45,852 nucleotides of DNA from JAGRMG01 sp047975215. Lineage in GTDB: Bacteria > Pseudomonadota > Alphaproteobacteria > Rhodobacterales > Rhodobacteraceae. The notes beneath the pieces were generated by a model. That model searched no databases and was not told the origin of the DNA. It saw only the letters and a list, made by a program, of their open reading frames with translations. The DNA is taken from the NCBI GenBank assembly GCA_047975215.1, contig JBKEDD010000004.1, positions 1 to 45,852 of the forward strand, in the 5' to 3' direction. The position numbers and the translations under genes are program-made. This document shows positions 23,098 through 32,475 of the stretch, piece after piece; the stretch's first letter is position 1, and the number at the start of each line of letters is the position of its first letter.

Positions 23098-24405
23098 TCA
23101 ATCGATCAGGCCGGGAAGCCAGAGGGACAGGCCGGGAACGAAGATCAGCACGGCCAGAATGACGACTTCCAGCGCGAAGAACCACATGACGCCCCGGAAA
23201 ATGGTCGTCAGCTGTATCCGGTCACCGACCACTGATTTTATGACGAACACGTTCAGTCCGACCGGCGGCGTGATCAGGGCCATTTCAAGCAGTTTCGCGA
23301 TAAGGATACCGACCCAGATGAGGTTGATCCCCATCGTCTCGAATATCGGGATCAGGACCGGAAGGGTCAGCAGCATTATTCCGATTGGGTCGAGAAACAT
23401 CCCGAGCACGACATATACCCCCGCGACGATGAGTATGACACCGACCGGTCCCAGTCCGCTGGCGAGGATGGCGTCGCCGACCATCGCCGTCACCCCGGAC
23501 AAGGCGAGGAAACGCTGAAGAATGGCGGCGCAGGCGGCGATGATGAAAACCGCGGCACAGATTTGCAGACAGTCCCGTCCGGCTTCGATCAAGGACCGAA
23601 AGTCAATCCGTCGCTGAGCAACCGATATCAGAAGGGTCAGGAAGGCGCCGACCGCTCCCGCTTCGGTTGGAGAGAAGGCGCCCAAGACCATGCCTCCGAC
23701 GACACCGACGACCACGAGGACGACAGGCCCAAGTCGCAGCAGCACCGCGAAGCGTTCGGCCCAGGAATAGATCCGAGTATCGCGAGGCGCGAGTTTCGGC
23801 TTGAACCAGGCCCGCAGAATGACGAGCAGGCAGAATGCGGCCGCAGTCAGGAGCCCCGGTATCGTTGCCGCAAGAAAGAGTTTGGCCACCGAGACCTCGG
23901 CAAACAGCGCGAAGAGAAGGAGGGCAACACTCGGCGGAATCAGCGAACCGAGTAGTCCGGCCGCCGCAAGGGTGCCTGCGGCCATACCGGGATCGTATTT
24001 ACGGTCCAGCATTTCAGGGATCGCGATACGTCCCATCGCGGCAGCACATGCGACGCTCGACCCGGTCACCGTGGCAAACCCTGCCGCCCCGACGATGGAC
24101 GCGACGGCAAGCCCGCCCGGCAGCCAGTTCAGCCACACCCTGGCGGCATGGAACAGGTCGCCAGTCAGACCGGCGCGCGACGCGATATTTCCCATTAGGA
24201 TAAACATCGGGATCGCGGACAAGGTCCAGTGGGCCACGAAGTTGTAGGGGACCGCTTTCAGGACGGATTCGGCACCGCTCCAGCCCACGAAGCTGTAAAT
24301 GCCTGCCACGCCGACAAGTCCTAGCGTGACGGCGATCGGAACACGTATCGCGAGAAGAAGGAGGATCGAGGCTCCTCCGGTTCCCAGAGCGAGAGTCGGT
24401 GTCAT
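23098..24405 (-). CDS. dctM: TRAP transporter large membrane subunit (DctM-like)
   Basis: A 435-residue protein with about 12 membrane segments, the channel-forming subunit of a TRAP transporter driven by the sodium or proton gradient. Typical DctM stretches include GLTGDLFHAARVWLNWLPGGLA, SSVACAAAMGRIAIPEM and MITPP-type sequence (here LITPPVGLNVFVIK). Its start overlaps the dctQ stop by 4 bases. It is the last gene of the lyase-dctP-dctQ-dctM unit. DctM together with DctP and DctQ imports carboxylates; the substrate cannot be read from the sequence. Confidence 0.93.
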   Translation of the reverse strand: MTPTLALGTGGASILLLLAIRVPIAVTLGLVGVAGIYSFVGWSGAESVLKAVPYNFVAHWTLSAIPMFILMGNIASRAGLTGDLFHAARVWLNWLPGGLAVASIVGAAGFATVTGSSVACAAAMGRIAIPEMLDRKYDPGMAAGTLAAAGLLGSLIPPSVALLLFALFAEVSVAKLFLAATIPGLLTAAAFCLLVILRAWFKPKLAPRDTRIYSWAERFAVLLRLGPVVLVVVGVVGGMVLGAFSPTEAGAVGAFLTLLISVAQRRIDFRSLIEAGRDCLQICAAVFIIAACAAILQRFLALSGVTAMVGDAILASGLGPVGVILIVAGVYVVLGMFLDPIGIMLLTLPVLIPIFETMGINLIWVGILIAKLLEMALITPPVGLNVFVIKSVVGDRIQLTTIFRGVMWFFALEVVILAVLIFVPGLSLWLPGLID

Positions 24406-24998
24406 CTGTCGGAGTCCTCGCTACTATAGGGTTCCTTGCGGGCCAATCGAAGGGCGGAAACGCGGCCGTACAGACGGATAAGCACCGCAAACGCCATGCA
24501 TCCGCACCCTATCGGGATCATGTAGTAGGTCGGCCAGATGACGACCGCGTCGACGCCCATGACGAAGGAGCCGATCTCTCTCTTCTCTTCGGCGACTTCC
24601 CAGCCGACAGTCGCAAACATTGCGAAAAAAAAGGTACTCAGCAGGTGAGCGGCGATGTCGGTAAAGCGCAGGAACCACTTCGGTACAATCTGTTCGATGA
24701 GATCGGCCTTGATGTGATTGTCGCTTCTTTCGACCACGGCCAGCGGCAGAAAGGCAATCACCGGCATGTACCAATAGGACACGATCTCGGTCGTCCCGAA
24801 AAGTGGCGCAAAGCCCGCGTATTTGACCGCAACATCAGCGACCACGTGAAGCATCATGATGATGAGGACCGCGACACAGGCAAGCTCGATCAATCCGGCG
24901 ATCCGGTCCAGAACCCGCATTACGCGGGTTCCAGTGGTCGCTTCTGTCGAGACAGAGTCCGGAATATCGGCGCCGGATTGTTTCAAACCGGCTGTCAT
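24402..24998 (-). CDS. dctQ: TRAP transporter small membrane subunit (DctQ-like)
   Basis: A 198-residue protein with four membrane segments and the DctQ pattern (VLDRIAGLIELACVAVLIIMMLH near the start, WYMPVIAFLPLA and SDNHIKADLI in the middle). It supports the DctM subunit of the TRAP importer. One base separates its start from the dctP stop, and its stop overlaps dctM. Confidence 0.88.
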   Translation of the reverse strand: MTAGLKQSGADIPDSVSTEATTGTRVMRVLDRIAGLIELACVAVLIIMMLHVVADVAVKYAGFAPLFGTTEIVSYWYMPVIAFLPLAVVERSDNHIKADLIEQIVPKWFLRFTDIAAHLLSTFFFAMFATVGWEVAEEKREIGSFVMGVDAVVIWPTYYMIPIGCGCMAFAVLIRLYGRVSALRLARKEPYSSEDSDR

Positions 24999-24999
24999 T

Positions 25000-26133
25000 T
25001 TACAATCCGTATGTGCTCAGTTCGATGCGCGATATCACATCCTCGATGAACAGCGCGGCGGCCTTGTCCTTGTCGGCGAGCGCATCGGCAGCTCGCAGTT
25101 TGTCTTCCCATTTCTGGTAGAGTTCCTGATAGGTTCCGACGATGTCCGCGGCGCCTTCGATGCCGAGAGATTCCTCCATCATGGTCGGCAGTTCGGCTAG
25201 ATCGGCTTCGTTGAACCTCTTGAAGCTCTCGACAACGTCATCCCCGAGGGGCTGAACAGTGACGCCGTGCTCACCCGCCTGGTCAATGACTTCGCTGTCC
25301 GCAGATACGTAGCCCCAGGTCGCATCGAATCCGCCCTGCGCTGCCGCTTCGATAAGAAGCTTGCGCTGCTCGACACTGAGTTCGCGGTAGAAATCCATGT
25401 TCGCCGCGACCAGTATTGCCGCGATATACGTACCAAGCGGTCCCTGATTCAGGTATTTGGACGCATCCCATAGGCTTTGCGAGCGCAGAGCGCTTGGTGC
25501 CACGATGGCTCCGTCCAGAATACCCCGGTTCAGGCCATCGAACATCTCGGAGGTCGGCACGTTGACCGGGACGGCGCCCACGGTACGCAGCCAGCGGTCC
25601 CACACACTGCCGGCCGCGCGGATGCGCTTGCCTTCCAACGCCGCAAGGGAATCCACAGGGTCTTTCGAAATCAGGGAATAGACGCCGGTGGAATGACCGC
25701 CGAGATAGACGATGTTTTGCTTGCGGTATTCCTCCTGGCAGGGTGCGCAGGCGAGCATGGAAAGCTCGGTCACCGCGGCAGACGCCGCCAACGGTTCCGA
25801 TCCGATCAGGGCGAGGTTCGACACCAGTGTCCCGTAGCGGAAGGCCGCCGGGTAGTACCCCATCACGACATAGCCGGTTTCGGTTCCCCTGCCCTTCAGG
25901 CCGTCCAGCGTTTCGGCCGCACCGAACAGCGCCCCGCCGAAGATCGGGTCGACGATCACGGTCCCGCCCGACGCTTCCTTCAGCGCATCGACCATTGGCA
26001 AGATGCTGTCCTGCGCGATCGGATGCCGGGGCGGTGCAAAAAGGTTGTACTTGAACTTGAGCTGCTCTTGGGCCGACGCCGCGCCCGAGATCAGTATTGC
26101 CGTTGTGACGGCTACGACAGTCTTCAGTTTCAT
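25000..26133 (-). CDS. dctP: TRAP transporter solute-binding protein (DctP-like)
   Basis: A 377-residue periplasmic binding protein with a signal peptide ending GAASAQ. Family features include the region VDSLAALEGKRIRAAGSVWDRWL with the conserved Arg that binds the substrate carboxylate, and the PTSEMFDGLNRGILDGAI stretch typical of DctP proteins. The ATG at 26133 is preceded by GGGAGG at a good distance, so the upstream ATG at 26148 is not used. It follows the citryl-CoA-lyase-like gene by 37 bases. The substrate is likely an organic acid degraded by the enzymes upstream. Confidence 0.9.
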   Translation of the reverse strand: MKLKTVVAVTTAILISGAASAQEQLKFKYNLFAPPRHPIAQDSILPMVDALKEASGGTVIVDPIFGGALFGAAETLDGLKGRGTETGYVVMGYYPAAFRYGTLVSNLALIGSEPLAASAAVTELSMLACAPCQEEYRKQNIVYLGGHSTGVYSLISKDPVDSLAALEGKRIRAAGSVWDRWLRTVGAVPVNVPTSEMFDGLNRGILDGAIVAPSALRSQSLWDASKYLNQGPLGTYIAAILVAANMDFYRELSVEQRKLLIEAAAQGGFDATWGYVSADSEVIDQAGEHGVTVQPLGDDVVESFKRFNEADLAELPTMMEESLGIEGAADIVGTYQELYQKWEDKLRAADALADKDKAAALFIEDVISRIELSTYGL

Positions 26134-26170
26134 GAGTTTTCCTCCCATTGATCACAAGTGTCTGCGGTCT

Positions 26171-26941
26171 TCATTCGTCCAGCGAAAACGCTGTGCTGTT
26201 GCGCATGACCAATCCCCACATTTCTTCCGCCTGGGGATTATCGATTTCCTCCAACAGATGGGCCAGCAGGCCGGGCACCCGCGCGATGAGCGACAAGGCA
26301 CGGGCCATGACCGGCTTCCAGCCGATGTCGGAAATCACCGCCCCGACCGCTCCTGCTGCGTTCAGCGGGACGAACTTGCCCCGCTCTTCGGACAGCAGAA
26401 GCTGCGTCCGCTCCAGCAACCTGCAGTGGCCGAGGCAGAGGCCGTTGGCTTCCGCGATCTCGAACAGCTTGGTCGAACGCGGATCGCCGTTCTTGTGTAG
26501 CGGATGTCCCAGCCCGGCGATCGGTTCGCGGAAATCGCGCCAACGGGCGACCGCTTCGGCCGCCAGCATTTCAGTCCGGTCGGGGGCAAGGTTGGTCGTA
26601 CCTCCGGTCGCGGCCTGAAGCCATTCCGCCGCGTTCTGCGTGGTGCCGAGAAAATGGTTTCCTGCTCCCAGTATCCCCGCAGCCACCGCGCCCTGAAGGG
26701 CTTCGGGGGCCCCGAGCTGCGTCATCCGGGACGCGATGACCGAGGGCATGAGCCCATGATCCGACAACATGACGAGGATCGCGTTGGTGGTTTCCTTCAC
26801 TTCCCGCGAAGGCATTTCGCCGGTGATTTCCAGCAGGCACATGTCGGTGAAATCGATGTTGCCCATGAGCTCACGGGTGAGACTGCGGCCACGGACAAAG
26901 ATCTCGTCATTTGTTGAATAACCGATCTTGCTTTCGATCAT
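26171..26941 (-). CDS. Citryl-CoA-lyase-like enzyme (citrate synthase fold)
   Basis: A 256-residue protein related to the catalytic half of citrate synthase; much shorter than true citrate synthase (about 430) and of the size of stand-alone citryl-CoA lyases. Conserved catalytic-type stretches are LSDHGLMPS and GLGHPLHKNGDPR, corresponding to the active-site histidines. Citryl-CoA lyase cleaves citryl-CoA to acetyl-CoA and oxaloacetate; relatives may cut other 3-hydroxy-3-carboxyacyl-CoAs. It is first in a unit with the TRAP transporter and has the best LacI-type palindrome 22 bases before its start. In this thiolase-free cluster it is the likely chain-cleaving step (inference). Confidence 0.8.
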   Translation of the reverse strand: MIESKIGYSTNDEIFVRGRSLTRELMGNIDFTDMCLLEITGEMPSREVKETTNAILVMLSDHGLMPSVIASRMTQLGAPEALQGAVAAGILGAGNHFLGTTQNAAEWLQAATGGTTNLAPDRTEMLAAEAVARWRDFREPIAGLGHPLHKNGDPRSTKLFEIAEANGLCLGHCRLLERTQLLLSEERGKFVPLNAAGAVGAVISDIGWKPVMARALSLIARVPGLLAHLLEEIDNPQAEEMWGLVMRNSTAFSLDE

Positions 26942-26963
26942 CTTCTCTCCTCCGGCACATTAA

Positions 26964-26975
26964 TGAAACGTTTCA
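26964..26975. promoter_or_regulatory. LacI-type operator, copy 2 (before lyase-TRAP unit)
   Basis: TGAAACGTTTCA, a perfect 12-base palindrome, between the CoA-transferase stop and the lyase start. It is the best of the five copies. Confidence 0.8.
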
Positions 26976-26999
26976 CGAAGTTGTTTTCCCTGTCAAGCT

Positions 27000-28058
27000 T
27001 CAACGGTCACATTCTCGGTCCGGTGTTTCTGACCGGTCGTCCCGAAGCCCTTGCATGGAGACCGGATAGTGCGCGCCGGAACCGGCCTGACCGCCGTTGT
27101 CAGGTCCTTCAGTGTCCTGTGGCGACTGGACCAGAGCAAAGGGAATATCGATTGACCCGAATATCCCGTCCCATTCGGCAGCCGGGCGTTTCAGAATGCG
27201 CGCCCCGATGACGCTGTTGATTTCGGCGGCATGGGTTTGCCGCTCCGGATAGCTGCCAAGGCGCGGATCGTCCGCGAATGGCAGATCAAGGATACCGACA
27301 AGTGCGGTCCAGAACTTGTCCTCGACCGCCGCGATGGTGATGTAGGCACCGTCGGACGTTTCGAATATACCGTAGGCCGGGCGCGAAAGGATCGCGAGCT
27401 TCGCTTCACGTGCATCCAAGGCTTCCGGACCACTGAACAACCCCATGCGAGGGGTCATCCAGTAGGCCGTCGAGTTCGAGATGGAGACATCGAGAAACTG
27501 GCCAAGTCCGGTTTCCTGGCGCTGGATATATGCGGCCATGATACTGGTGACGGCAAACATGCTGCCCGCCAGATCGGCAACTGGCAGCCCAAAGTCGTAG
27601 CCGGGCGCACCGTCCGGCTGCCCAGAGATTGCCAGAACCCCGGCCCGCGCAAGATAGTTGATATCATGGCCGGGCCTCTGCGCGTCTGGCCCAGTCTGCC
27701 CGTATCCCGTGATCGCGGCGTAGATCAGTCGCGGATTTAAATCGAGAAGCGTCTCATGGTCGATACCCAGACGTGCCGCGACACCCGGGCGATATGCTTC
27801 GATCAGTACATCGGCCTGCGCAACGATTCCCTTGAAAGCGTCGCGCCCCATTTCGGACTTCAGGTCGATTTCCTGGCGGTCTTTGCCTTTATTCAGGACT
27901 TTGTACAAAGTTGGCGAAAGGCTGAGCGCACCGTCTCCGCCAGGACGTTCGATCTTGACGACCGAGGCCCCGAGGTCGCCGAGGATTTTCGCGGCATAGG
28001 GCCCAGGCAGAAGCTCGCTCAGGTCGACGACGCGCAGTCCGTGAAGCGGCTGGGTCAT
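27000..28058 (-). CDS. CaiB/BaiF-family CoA-transferase (copy 1)
   Basis: A 352-residue class III CoA-transferase or racemase-type protein. The N-terminal Rossmann part (GLRVVDLSELLPGPYAAKILGDLGA) and the catalytic Asp162 in LPVADLAGS are present. Such enzymes move CoA between acids. It is shorter than usual (about 380-400), and the last 35 residues (after SPQDT) do not resemble the family; the neighbouring frame gives a different ending, to a stop just beyond 27000, so a late frameshift is possible. It starts 7 bases after the acyl-CoA dehydrogenase stop, in one operon with it. Confidence 0.8.
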   Translation of the reverse strand: MTQPLHGLRVVDLSELLPGPYAAKILGDLGASVVKIERPGGDGALSLSPTLYKVLNKGKDRQEIDLKSEMGRDAFKGIVAQADVLIEAYRPGVAARLGIDHETLLDLNPRLIYAAITGYGQTGPDAQRPGHDINYLARAGVLAISGQPDGAPGYDFGLPVADLAGSMFAVTSIMAAYIQRQETGLGQFLDVSISNSTAYWMTPRMGLFSGPEALDAREAKLAILSRPAYGIFETSDGAYITIAAVEDKFWTALVGILDLPFADDPRLGSYPERQTHAAEINSVIGARILKRPAAEWDGIFGSIDIPFALVQSPQDTEGPDNGGQAGSGAHYPVSMQGLRDDRSETPDRECDR

Positions 28059-28065
28059 GATGGCC

Positions 28066-29214
28066 TCACAGGAACGCGGACATGCCGAGGATCTCGCGGC
28101 CGATCAGCAGTGTCTGAATCTCGGAGGTGCCTTCAGGGATCAGGGCGCCGCGGGTGTCGCGGAATATCCGTTCGATCGGATAGTCGGTGCTGTATCCCAT
28201 TCCGCCGTGTACCTGCAGAGCCATGCTGGCGACCTCGTGCGCGGCCTCTGCAGCATAGAGCTTGGCAATCGAACAGGCCGTGCGCGAAGGCGCGCCGCTG
28301 TCGAGATCGCAGGCCGCCCTGTACCCCAGCATCCGCGCGGCCTCGGTACGGACGGTCATGTCCACGATCAGTCGCTGCACCAGCTGGAAACTGCCGATCG
28401 GCCTGCCGAACTGTTTCCGGGTCTTGGCATATTCGGTCGAAAGGTCGAGGGCGGCCTGCGCCGCTCCGACCGCGCCCATCGACACGTTGAGGCGCCCGAA
28501 GTTCAGGCCCGTCAGGATCGCCCGCAGCCCCTCGCCCTCCTGCCCCAGAAGGTTCTCTTTCGGAATGACGGTGTCGTCGAAGGTCAGGGCAGATGTCGCC
28601 GTGGACCGCACGAACATCGTCTTGACGCGCTCGGTGTGGAAATCGCACTCCTCGCGATCGATGATGAACAGGCTCAGTTTGCCATCGCAGGTCGCACTGT
28701 GGGTCTTCGCGACGAGAATGCCGAAGTCGCCCCAGATACCGTTCGTGATCCATAACTTCGAGCCGTTGATGACGTAGCTGTCCCCGTCTTGAACGGCACG
28801 GCACTCGAGCCCCGCGACGTTCGAACCGTGGTTGGGTTCGGTGATCGCGACCCAGGTCTTTTTCTCCGAGGCCAGCAGAGGCTTTAAATAGCGCTGCTTC
28901 TGGTCTTCGGTGCCGAACCGGTCCAGCAGCATGCCAACAATGTTGATCGTGTTCAGAACCACCCGTAGGGACAGCCACTGGTAACCCGCCTCTTCCATCA
29001 CGAGAGCGAAGTCGGAATAGGACATCTCCAGCCCGCCGCCCGCTTCCGACAGCGGGCCCCCGACGCAACCGAACTGCGCCAGCCCCGGAAGCACGTCCCA
29101 CGCGAATTCCTCGCGCTTCTCGCACTCCGCGACGAGGGGCGCGATATTTGCATCCATGTACCGCCGCAGGTTGTCCTTCAGCATGTGCTGTTCGGAACTC
29201 AGAGAAAAATCCAT
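28066..29214 (-). CDS. Acyl-CoA dehydrogenase (copy 1)
   Basis: A 382-residue FAD enzyme that makes the alpha-beta double bond in an acyl-CoA. Visible features: AITEPNHGSNVAG and VINGSKLWITNG (flavin and substrate region), RKQFGRPIGSFQ and the expected catalytic Glu361 in IPEGTSEIQ. Electrons would go to ETF. I chose the ATG at 29214, preceded by AGGAGG 6 bases upstream; the frame is open 40 codons earlier, but that part is antisense-like and overlaps the previous gene. It sits between two CoA-transferase genes. Confidence 0.9.
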   Translation of the reverse strand: MDFSLSSEQHMLKDNLRRYMDANIAPLVAECEKREEFAWDVLPGLAQFGCVGGPLSEAGGGLEMSYSDFALVMEEAGYQWLSLRVVLNTINIVGMLLDRFGTEDQKQRYLKPLLASEKKTWVAITEPNHGSNVAGLECRAVQDGDSYVINGSKLWITNGIWGDFGILVAKTHSATCDGKLSLFIIDREECDFHTERVKTMFVRSTATSALTFDDTVIPKENLLGQEGEGLRAILTGLNFGRLNVSMGAVGAAQAALDLSTEYAKTRKQFGRPIGSFQLVQRLIVDMTVRTEAARMLGYRAACDLDSGAPSRTACSIAKLYAAEAAHEVASMALQVHGGMGYSTDYPIERIFRDTRGALIPEGTSEIQTLLIGREILGMSAFL

Positions 29215-29320
29215 TCGGGCCTCCTGTGGCTGGTCATCGGTTGGACGGCACCGGGCGCAAGGCGGCCCGAAAGGTGCAGGGAACACGTCACTTCGCGTGG
29301 TGCCGGGGCCCCCGCCGTCT

Positions 29321-30538
29321 TCAGTCGCCGGCACATAGCGTCACCCCTGTCCTGCGTGCCTCTTCCCGCCGCTCCGGCGAGATGTTGGCTGACGAAAGTA
29401 CGGCTTCAGAATGCTCGCCCAGGACGGGTGCGCGTCGCGGGTCCGGGGCCGGGGTCCGCGCGAATTTGACCGGTGTCCCGGCGATAGCGACGCGGCGGTC
29501 AATGCCGGGATGGGGGACATGCCAGAGCATGTCGCGGGCGCGGACATGGGCGTCTTCGGCCAGATCGCCGGCATGGTTGACCGGGCCGAAGGGGACCCGT
29601 CCGCCCAGCAGACCCGCTATTTCCTTCTTCGACCGGACGCGGGTCCATCGCTCGATGATCTCGCGGACCTGTTCGCGATTGCGCAAACGGTCCTCGTTCC
29701 TCGCGTAGTCGGGGTGCTGCCCCAGTTCGGGATGGCCCATCAACTCGGTCAGGTCTCTCCAGAAGTGGTCTTTCGGACAGGCAATCGTGATCTGCCCGTC
29801 CGACGCTGCGAATACGCCGAACGGCGACAGCAGCGGATGAAGATTGCCTTCAGGGCCCGGGATCTCGCCGGTGTAGGAATGCTGGTAGACGATACGCTCC
29901 GTCAGGGAGAGCACCGCATCCATCATAGCGACGTCCAGAAACTGTCCCTGGCCCGACCGCCTTGTTTCGTGCAGCGCCGAGACGATCCCGAAGGCGGCGA
30001 AGAGGGCCGGGGCGATGTCCCCGATGCCGGGCCCTGCCTTGTGCAACTCGGCGGTTTCGGTCCCGTTGATACTGATGAAACCGCCTGTCGCCTGGGCAAC
30101 GACGTCATAGGACGGCCACGACTGATAGGGGCTTTCTCCGGTTCTTGGGTCCCCGAACCCGCGGATCGCGGCATATACCAGTCGCGGATTTGCCTGCGCA
30201 AGCGTCTCGTAGGCCAGACCGAGCCTTTCCATGACCCCCGGGCGGAAGTTTTCGACCACAACGTCCGCGCCACGCACGAGGTCCACGAATATGTCACGTC
30301 CAAGCGCTGACTTCAGATCGAGCGCGAGACTCAGTTTGTTCCGGTTCGTGCTCTGGAAGTAGCCGCCGTAATGCTGCGAGCCCTCGACATGCGGGCCAAA
30401 GTCGCGCGTGGGATCGCCCGTGACCGGTTCGACCTTGATGACCTCGGCGCCCTGATCGGCCAGAAGCATCGTGCAGAACGGGCCAGCCAGCATCTGCGTC
30501 AGGTCGAGAACCCGGATATCGGACAGGGCACCGGTCAT
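29321..30538 (-). CDS. CaiB/BaiF-family CoA-transferase (copy 2)
   Basis: A 405-residue class III CoA-transferase of full length: LDLTQMLAGPFCTMLLADQGAEVIKVE at the N terminus, NRNKLSLALDLKS, and the catalytic Asp174 in GIGDIAPAL. It likely transfers CoA from a donor such as succinyl-CoA to the imported acid. It lies 91 bases downstream of the second dehydrogenase and 106 bases upstream of the first, all on the minus strand. Confidence 0.88.
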   Translation of the reverse strand: MTGALSDIRVLDLTQMLAGPFCTMLLADQGAEVIKVEPVTGDPTRDFGPHVEGSQHYGGYFQSTNRNKLSLALDLKSALGRDIFVDLVRGADVVVENFRPGVMERLGLAYETLAQANPRLVYAAIRGFGDPRTGESPYQSWPSYDVVAQATGGFISINGTETAELHKAGPGIGDIAPALFAAFGIVSALHETRRSGQGQFLDVAMMDAVLSLTERIVYQHSYTGEIPGPEGNLHPLLSPFGVFAASDGQITIACPKDHFWRDLTELMGHPELGQHPDYARNEDRLRNREQVREIIERWTRVRSKKEIAGLLGGRVPFGPVNHAGDLAEDAHVRARDMLWHVPHPGIDRRVAIAGTPVKFARTPAPDPRRAPVLGEHSEAVLSSANISPERREEARRTGVTLCAGD

Positions 30539-30629
30539 GCGGGCCTGCCTGACCCGTGGCTGTGAACGGCATCACAGGAGCGACCTGCCGAGGTCCGCGA
30601 CCGGGACGAGAGTACGCCTACCGATCGTC

Positions 30630-31808
30630 TCATTGGCCGGGCTTTCCAAGCAGCTTGTCCGAAATGATCCGCAACTGGATTTCGGAAGTCCCCTCGAAGA
30701 TCCGGGTGAGACGCGCGTCACGCCAGTAGCGCTCGGCCGGATAGAGCGTGGTATAGCCCGCTCCACCAAGGATCTGCATGGCCTCGCTCGTCACCCGTTC
30801 CGCCATTTCGGCGGCGAAGTACTTGGCCATCCCCGCTTCGAGATCGCACCGTTCACCCGCGTCCAGCTTGACGCAGAGATCGCGCATCAGGTGGCGGGCC
30901 GCCTCGATGCTGGTCGCCATGTCGGCAATCTTGAACCGGATCACCTGAAACTCCGCGATCGGCTGGCCGAACTGCACCCTTTCCTTGGCGTACGAGATGG
31001 CCAGGTCGAGCGCGGCGGCGGCAAGGCCGATTGACCGCGCTGCCGTGTGGGCTCGCGCGGATTCGAGCCACCGGCTCACGACGTAGAAGCCTTCACCCCG
31101 GTTGCCGACGAGCGCTGATTTCGGGATCCTGCATCCATCGAAGCTCAGCTCGAGGGTCTTCCAGCCGTGGTAGCCGATCTTCGGGATCGGGCTTCCCTTC
31201 ACACCGGCGGGCAACTGCCCCCTCGGTTTCTCGATGAAGAAGGCGCTCAGACCCTTGTGTCGCAGCGACGGGTCAGGCTCGGACCTTGCGATGACCAGAA
31301 GGTAGTCCGCGCCGTCCGCGAAGGTGCACCAGTACTTGTTCCCGGTGATAACCCACTCGTCTCCGTCCAGTTCGGCGCGGCAACGGATACTGCCCAGGTC
31401 CGAGCCGGAGTCCGGTTCCGACATAGCCAGAGCGCCCAGCAGCTCGCCACGGGCCACCCGGGGCAGCAGTTCTGCCTTCTGCTCGTCCGACATCGAGTAG
31501 GAGCCGGCTAGCCCGTTGCCCCGCGCGATCAGGCTTGCGACACTCATCCAGCCGCGTGCCAGTTCTTCGGCAATGATGCAGTATTCAAACCGGCTCAGCC
31601 CGAGGCCGCCGTAGGCTTCGGGGATGAGAATGCCGAAGTACCCGGCCTCGGCCATCTTCTGTTTCAGATCGTCGGGTATCTCGCCCTTCTCGGGGTCCAG
31701 CCGGTTGGCGACGGGCGTCACTTCCCTGCGGGTAAACTCCCGGGCACTCTCCTGGATCATGCGCCGCTCTTCGGTCATGTAACCGGCAAGAACCTCGTCC
31801 AAACTCAT
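30630..31808 (-). CDS. Acyl-CoA dehydrogenase (copy 2)
   Basis: A 392-residue FAD-dependent acyl-CoA dehydrogenase with AMSEPDSGSDLGSI, WVITGNKYWCTF, KERVQFGQPIAEFQ and the expected catalytic Glu372 in IFEGTSEIQ. It is clearly different from copy 1, so the two probably act on different substrates, for example a linear and a branched or dicarboxylic acyl-CoA. A LacI-type palindrome lies 79 bases before its start, making it the first gene of a possible transcription unit. Confidence 0.9.
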   Translation of the reverse strand: MSLDEVLAGYMTEERRMIQESAREFTRREVTPVANRLDPEKGEIPDDLKQKMAEAGYFGILIPEAYGGLGLSRFEYCIIAEELARGWMSVASLIARGNGLAGSYSMSDEQKAELLPRVARGELLGALAMSEPDSGSDLGSIRCRAELDGDEWVITGNKYWCTFADGADYLLVIARSEPDPSLRHKGLSAFFIEKPRGQLPAGVKGSPIPKIGYHGWKTLELSFDGCRIPKSALVGNRGEGFYVVSRWLESARAHTAARSIGLAAAALDLAISYAKERVQFGQPIAEFQVIRFKIADMATSIEAARHLMRDLCVKLDAGERCDLEAGMAKYFAAEMAERVTSEAMQILGGAGYTTLYPAERYWRDARLTRIFEGTSEIQLRIISDKLLGKPGQ

Positions 31809-31886
31809 GCCACGTCCGCCCGGTGTTCGCGGCCGAGGATCGCCGATGCCGCCCGTTCCTGACCATTCCCTGCCAAACCGATCAGA

Positions 31887-31898
31887 TGATACGTTTCA
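31887..31898. promoter_or_regulatory. LacI-type operator, copy 3
   Basis: TGATACGTTTCA, one mismatch to TGAAACGTTTCA, in the 178-base gap between the MaoC stop and the second acyl-CoA dehydrogenase start. Confidence 0.6.
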
Positions 31899-31986
31899 TG
31901 GTCCGCTCGAAAAACGACCGGTCGTGGCACCGGCCAAGCGGTCGGGCGACCGGCGCGGTGCCGGCACGTCGTTGCACTACGTGTCA

Positions 31987-32475
31987 TCACTGGGCCGCCC
32001 CGTCCCGGCATTTGACGAGTATCTTCCAGTGGCTTACCATCACCTGTTCTCCGCGCTGGTTGATCGCGTCGCGCCGGAGCATGACGACACCTTTGTCCCC
32101 GCTCGAAGACAGCGTCAGCGACTCCACCGTGACCAGAATGTGCAGGGTGTCCCCGATGAACGTCGGCTTGGACCAGCGGCATTCGAGATTGAGCAGACCG
32201 ACCAGAGCCGGGCCCATCCGCATAATCAGAGGGAGGCGCGTCGTCAGGCCCGAGGTGATGGCAAGGACAAGCAGACCGTGGGCGATGCGCTGCCCGTACT
32301 GGGACCCCAAGGCATAGTCCGCATCGACATGCAGGCTGTTATAGTCTGCCGACAGGCCGGCGAAAGCTACAATGTCGGCCTCCGTGATGGTCCGGGCCGG
32401 GGTCCGGAACTGATCGCCTTCGCGCAGGTCCTCGAAATAGATGGTGGAGTCGTCGATTATCACTCGGTCAGTCAT
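31987..32475 (-). CDS. MaoC-like enoyl-CoA hydratase
   Basis: A 162-residue hot-dog-fold protein with the (R)-hydratase signature: ADIVAFAGLSADYNSLHVD, then YGQRIAHGLLVLA. The Asp and His of this motif add water across the double bond made by the dehydrogenases. The start overlaps the ligase stop by 8 bases, so both are on one transcript with the SDR. In itaconate-type pathways a MaoC protein hydrates an unsaturated dicarboxyl-CoA, which would fit this cluster (inference). Confidence 0.88.
   Translation of the reverse strand: MTDRVIIDDSTIYFEDLREGDQFRTPARTITEADIVAFAGLSADYNSLHVDADYALGSQYGQRIAHGLLVLAITSGLTTRLPLIMRMGPALVGLLNLECRWSKPTFIGDTLHILVTVESLTLSSSGDKGVVMLRRDAINQRGEQVMVSHWKILVKCRDGAAQ

Noticed and set aside
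23835..24203. Plus-strand frames across dctM and dctQ
   Set aside because: Shadows of the TRAP genes, whose membrane segments and motifs are clear on the minus strand.
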